This document shows positions 6,696 through 7,761 of a stretch of DNA of 7,761 nt, piece by piece. Position numbers and translations under genes: made by a program. The number at the start of each line of letters is the position of its first letter. Positions within the stretch are counted from its first letter, which is position 1. This DNA comes from Bacillota bacterium (GTDB taxonomy: Bacteria; Bacillota; Clostridia; Lachnospirales; Cellulosilyticaceae), in NCBI GenBank assembly GCA_023415525.1, contig JAEZKI010000452.1:1-7761 (forward strand), written 5' to 3'. Under the pieces are notes generated by a model. It had not been told where the DNA came from and ran no database searches. It saw only the letters and a program-made list of their open reading frames with translations.

Positions 6696-7761
6696 TTAAT
6701 GACTCTTAAGCTTTTTACTATTTCGTATACAGTTCACAACAGCCAGAACCACCATACATACCACATTGATGGTTAAAATAGTCACTGCGCCTACCATACC
6801 TATTTGATCAGCTACTACGCCAATCACTTGTGGGGCAATAATACCTCCTAATGCTGCAATAGCTAAAAGTATAGACATTCCTGTGGTGGAACCTTTAATG
6901 TACATTCCCCCATTGGATATACAAGTTGGATAAATTCCTGCAAAGAAAAAGCCCATTCCTGCTACTGCTAAAGTGATAAGTACTAAATTTGTGGTAGAAA
7001 TAAGTAATAAGAAGAAAAGACTGGTGCCTATACAATTAATAAGAATAAGTAGTTGCTTACTCATCTTTGTTGAAATATAAGCGTTTAATAAACGTCCAAT
7101 CATAATAACAAGCCAGGTAATAGAAACTAAGTTTGTGGTATAGCTATCTGTCATAATCCCTGTACTTTTAAAATAAGTAACAAACCAGCCATTTACGCAG
7201 TTTTCTGCACCTAAGTAAAAGAAGAGAATAAAACCTATAATATAAAAATCTGCACTTTTTAAGAACGTCTTAGAATCCTTTGCAGACTCTTGATCCTGTT
7301 TTTTATTTTTTTGTGTCTTATTTACTTTCTCTTCATCTAATGGCATGAGGCTATAGCCTATACAAGAAAGTAGACTTAACACAATAATCGTATAAATAAT
7401 AAGACGCCAGTTAAATCCACTACCTATAAAAACGCCTGTTAGGAAAGGGGCTAAAAAAGCACCAACGGCAAAAACGGTATGTAATAAACTAAGGGCTGCA
7501 GGTGAACCATCATAATCATTTACTACCATATTATTGGTAATACTTACGGTGCCTCTTCCTATTCCTAGCAAAATACAGGCTACATATAAAACTGGGATAG
7601 GTACAAGTAAGGTCAGCATCAATAAACTCAGTGGAACCAAGGTGGATAATACAATACTCGTTAACTTTCTACCTAATAATTTAACAATAGGTGGATTAAC
7701 GAAACTGGCTAAAAAGTTACCAATTGCAAAGGCTGATAACAGACCACCTGCTACACTGTAA
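6696..7761 (-). CDS. major facilitator superfamily transporter (N-terminus beyond the window)
   Basis: The frame is open from the right edge to TAA at 6696-6698, giving 354 visible residues; a TTG at 7640 that could be taken as a start is an internal Leu, since the reading frame and homologous-looking sequence continue upstream of it. Visible residue 1 lies near TM2, so about 30-50 residues are missing from a usual length near 400. Features seen: the MFS motif-A loop after TM2 (PPIVKLLGRK, visible residues 23-32), TM3-TM6 to about residue 139, a charged Lys/Gln/Asp-rich central cytoplasmic loop (141-168), then six further hydrophobic segments (171-192, 210-229, 237-253, 258-282, 294-316, 322-343) and a basic tail. 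The LLHTVFAVGAFLAP and FFAGIYPTC stretches resemble the fucose/galactose:H+ symporter (FHS) branch, so sugar or small-metabolite transport is possible; this is a weak inference. A terminator after it separates it from the ABC genes. Confidence 0.9.
   Translation of the reverse strand, partial: YSVAGGLLSAFAIGNFLASFVNPPIVKLLGRKLTSIVLSTLVPLSLLMLTLLVPIPVLYVACILLGIGRGTVSITNNMVVNDYDGSPAALSLLHTVFAVGAFLAPFLTGVFIGSGFNWRLIIYTIIVLSLLSCIGYSLMPLDEEKVNKTQKNKKQDQESAKDSKTFLKSADFYIIGFILFFYLGAENCVNGWFVTYFKSTGIMTDSYTTNLVSITWLVIMIGRLLNAYISTKMSKQLLILINCIGTSLFFLLLISTTNLVLITLAVAGMGFFFAGIYPTCISNGGMYIKGSTTGMSILLAIAALGGIIAPQVIGVVADQIGMVGAVTILTINVVCMVVLAVVNCIRNSKKLKSH

Noticed and set aside
7534..7761. A 75-codon plus-strand open frame at the right edge
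   Set aside because: It is antisense to the MFS transporter frame, which is continuous to the window edge and carries family motifs.
1..7761. Search for frameshifts, mobile elements, tRNA genes, CRISPR repeats or riboswitches
   Set aside because: All complete genes have family-typical lengths with intact frames, and the intergenic gaps are 185 bp or less and show no long repeats, cloverleaf or aptamer-like structures that I could recognise by eye.

Overview
The window reads as an ordinary, low-GC piece of a Firmicutes chromosome, probably from the Clostridia. The evidence is the AT-rich sequence with AT-rich codon choice, strong AGGAGG-type ribosome binding sites, sigma-A-like promoters, and protein families typical of that group. 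I cannot name a genus. All six genes I can support lie on the minus strand, so transcription runs from high to low coordinates. There is no RNA gene, insertion sequence, CRISPR array or gene-free stretch longer than 300 bases; the longest intergenic gap is 185 bases, at 6511-6695.

In transcription order the layout is as follows. (1) A major facilitator transporter whose N-terminus runs off the right edge (7761-6696), followed by a clear intrinsic-terminator hairpin (6638-6676). (2) A pair of ABC exporter half-transporters, 6510-4747 and 4747-2990, joined by a one-base TAATG stop/start overlap. (3) A nitroreductase-family flavoprotein (2885-2250). (4) A MarR-family regulator (2166-1729) behind a good promoter. 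(5) A third ABC exporter half-transporter (1655 to the left edge), whose last residues and stop codon lie outside the window.

The three ABC proteins show the motif pattern of heterodimeric exporters of the LmrCD, BmrCD and TM287/288 type. In the coupled pair, the first protein has Asp in place of the Walker B catalytic Glu and Gln in place of the switch His, while the second has an intact Glu and His but an LSQGQ signature. Put together they give one competent and one degenerate ATP site. The third ABC protein is again a degenerate-type subunit, so its catalytic partner is predicted just beyond the left edge.

The cluster is best read as two multidrug-type exporter units with a nitroreductase and a MarR repressor between them, a plausible xenobiotic or stress response neighbourhood. 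The substrates and the regulatory logic are inference. I found no convincing sign of a previously undescribed system.
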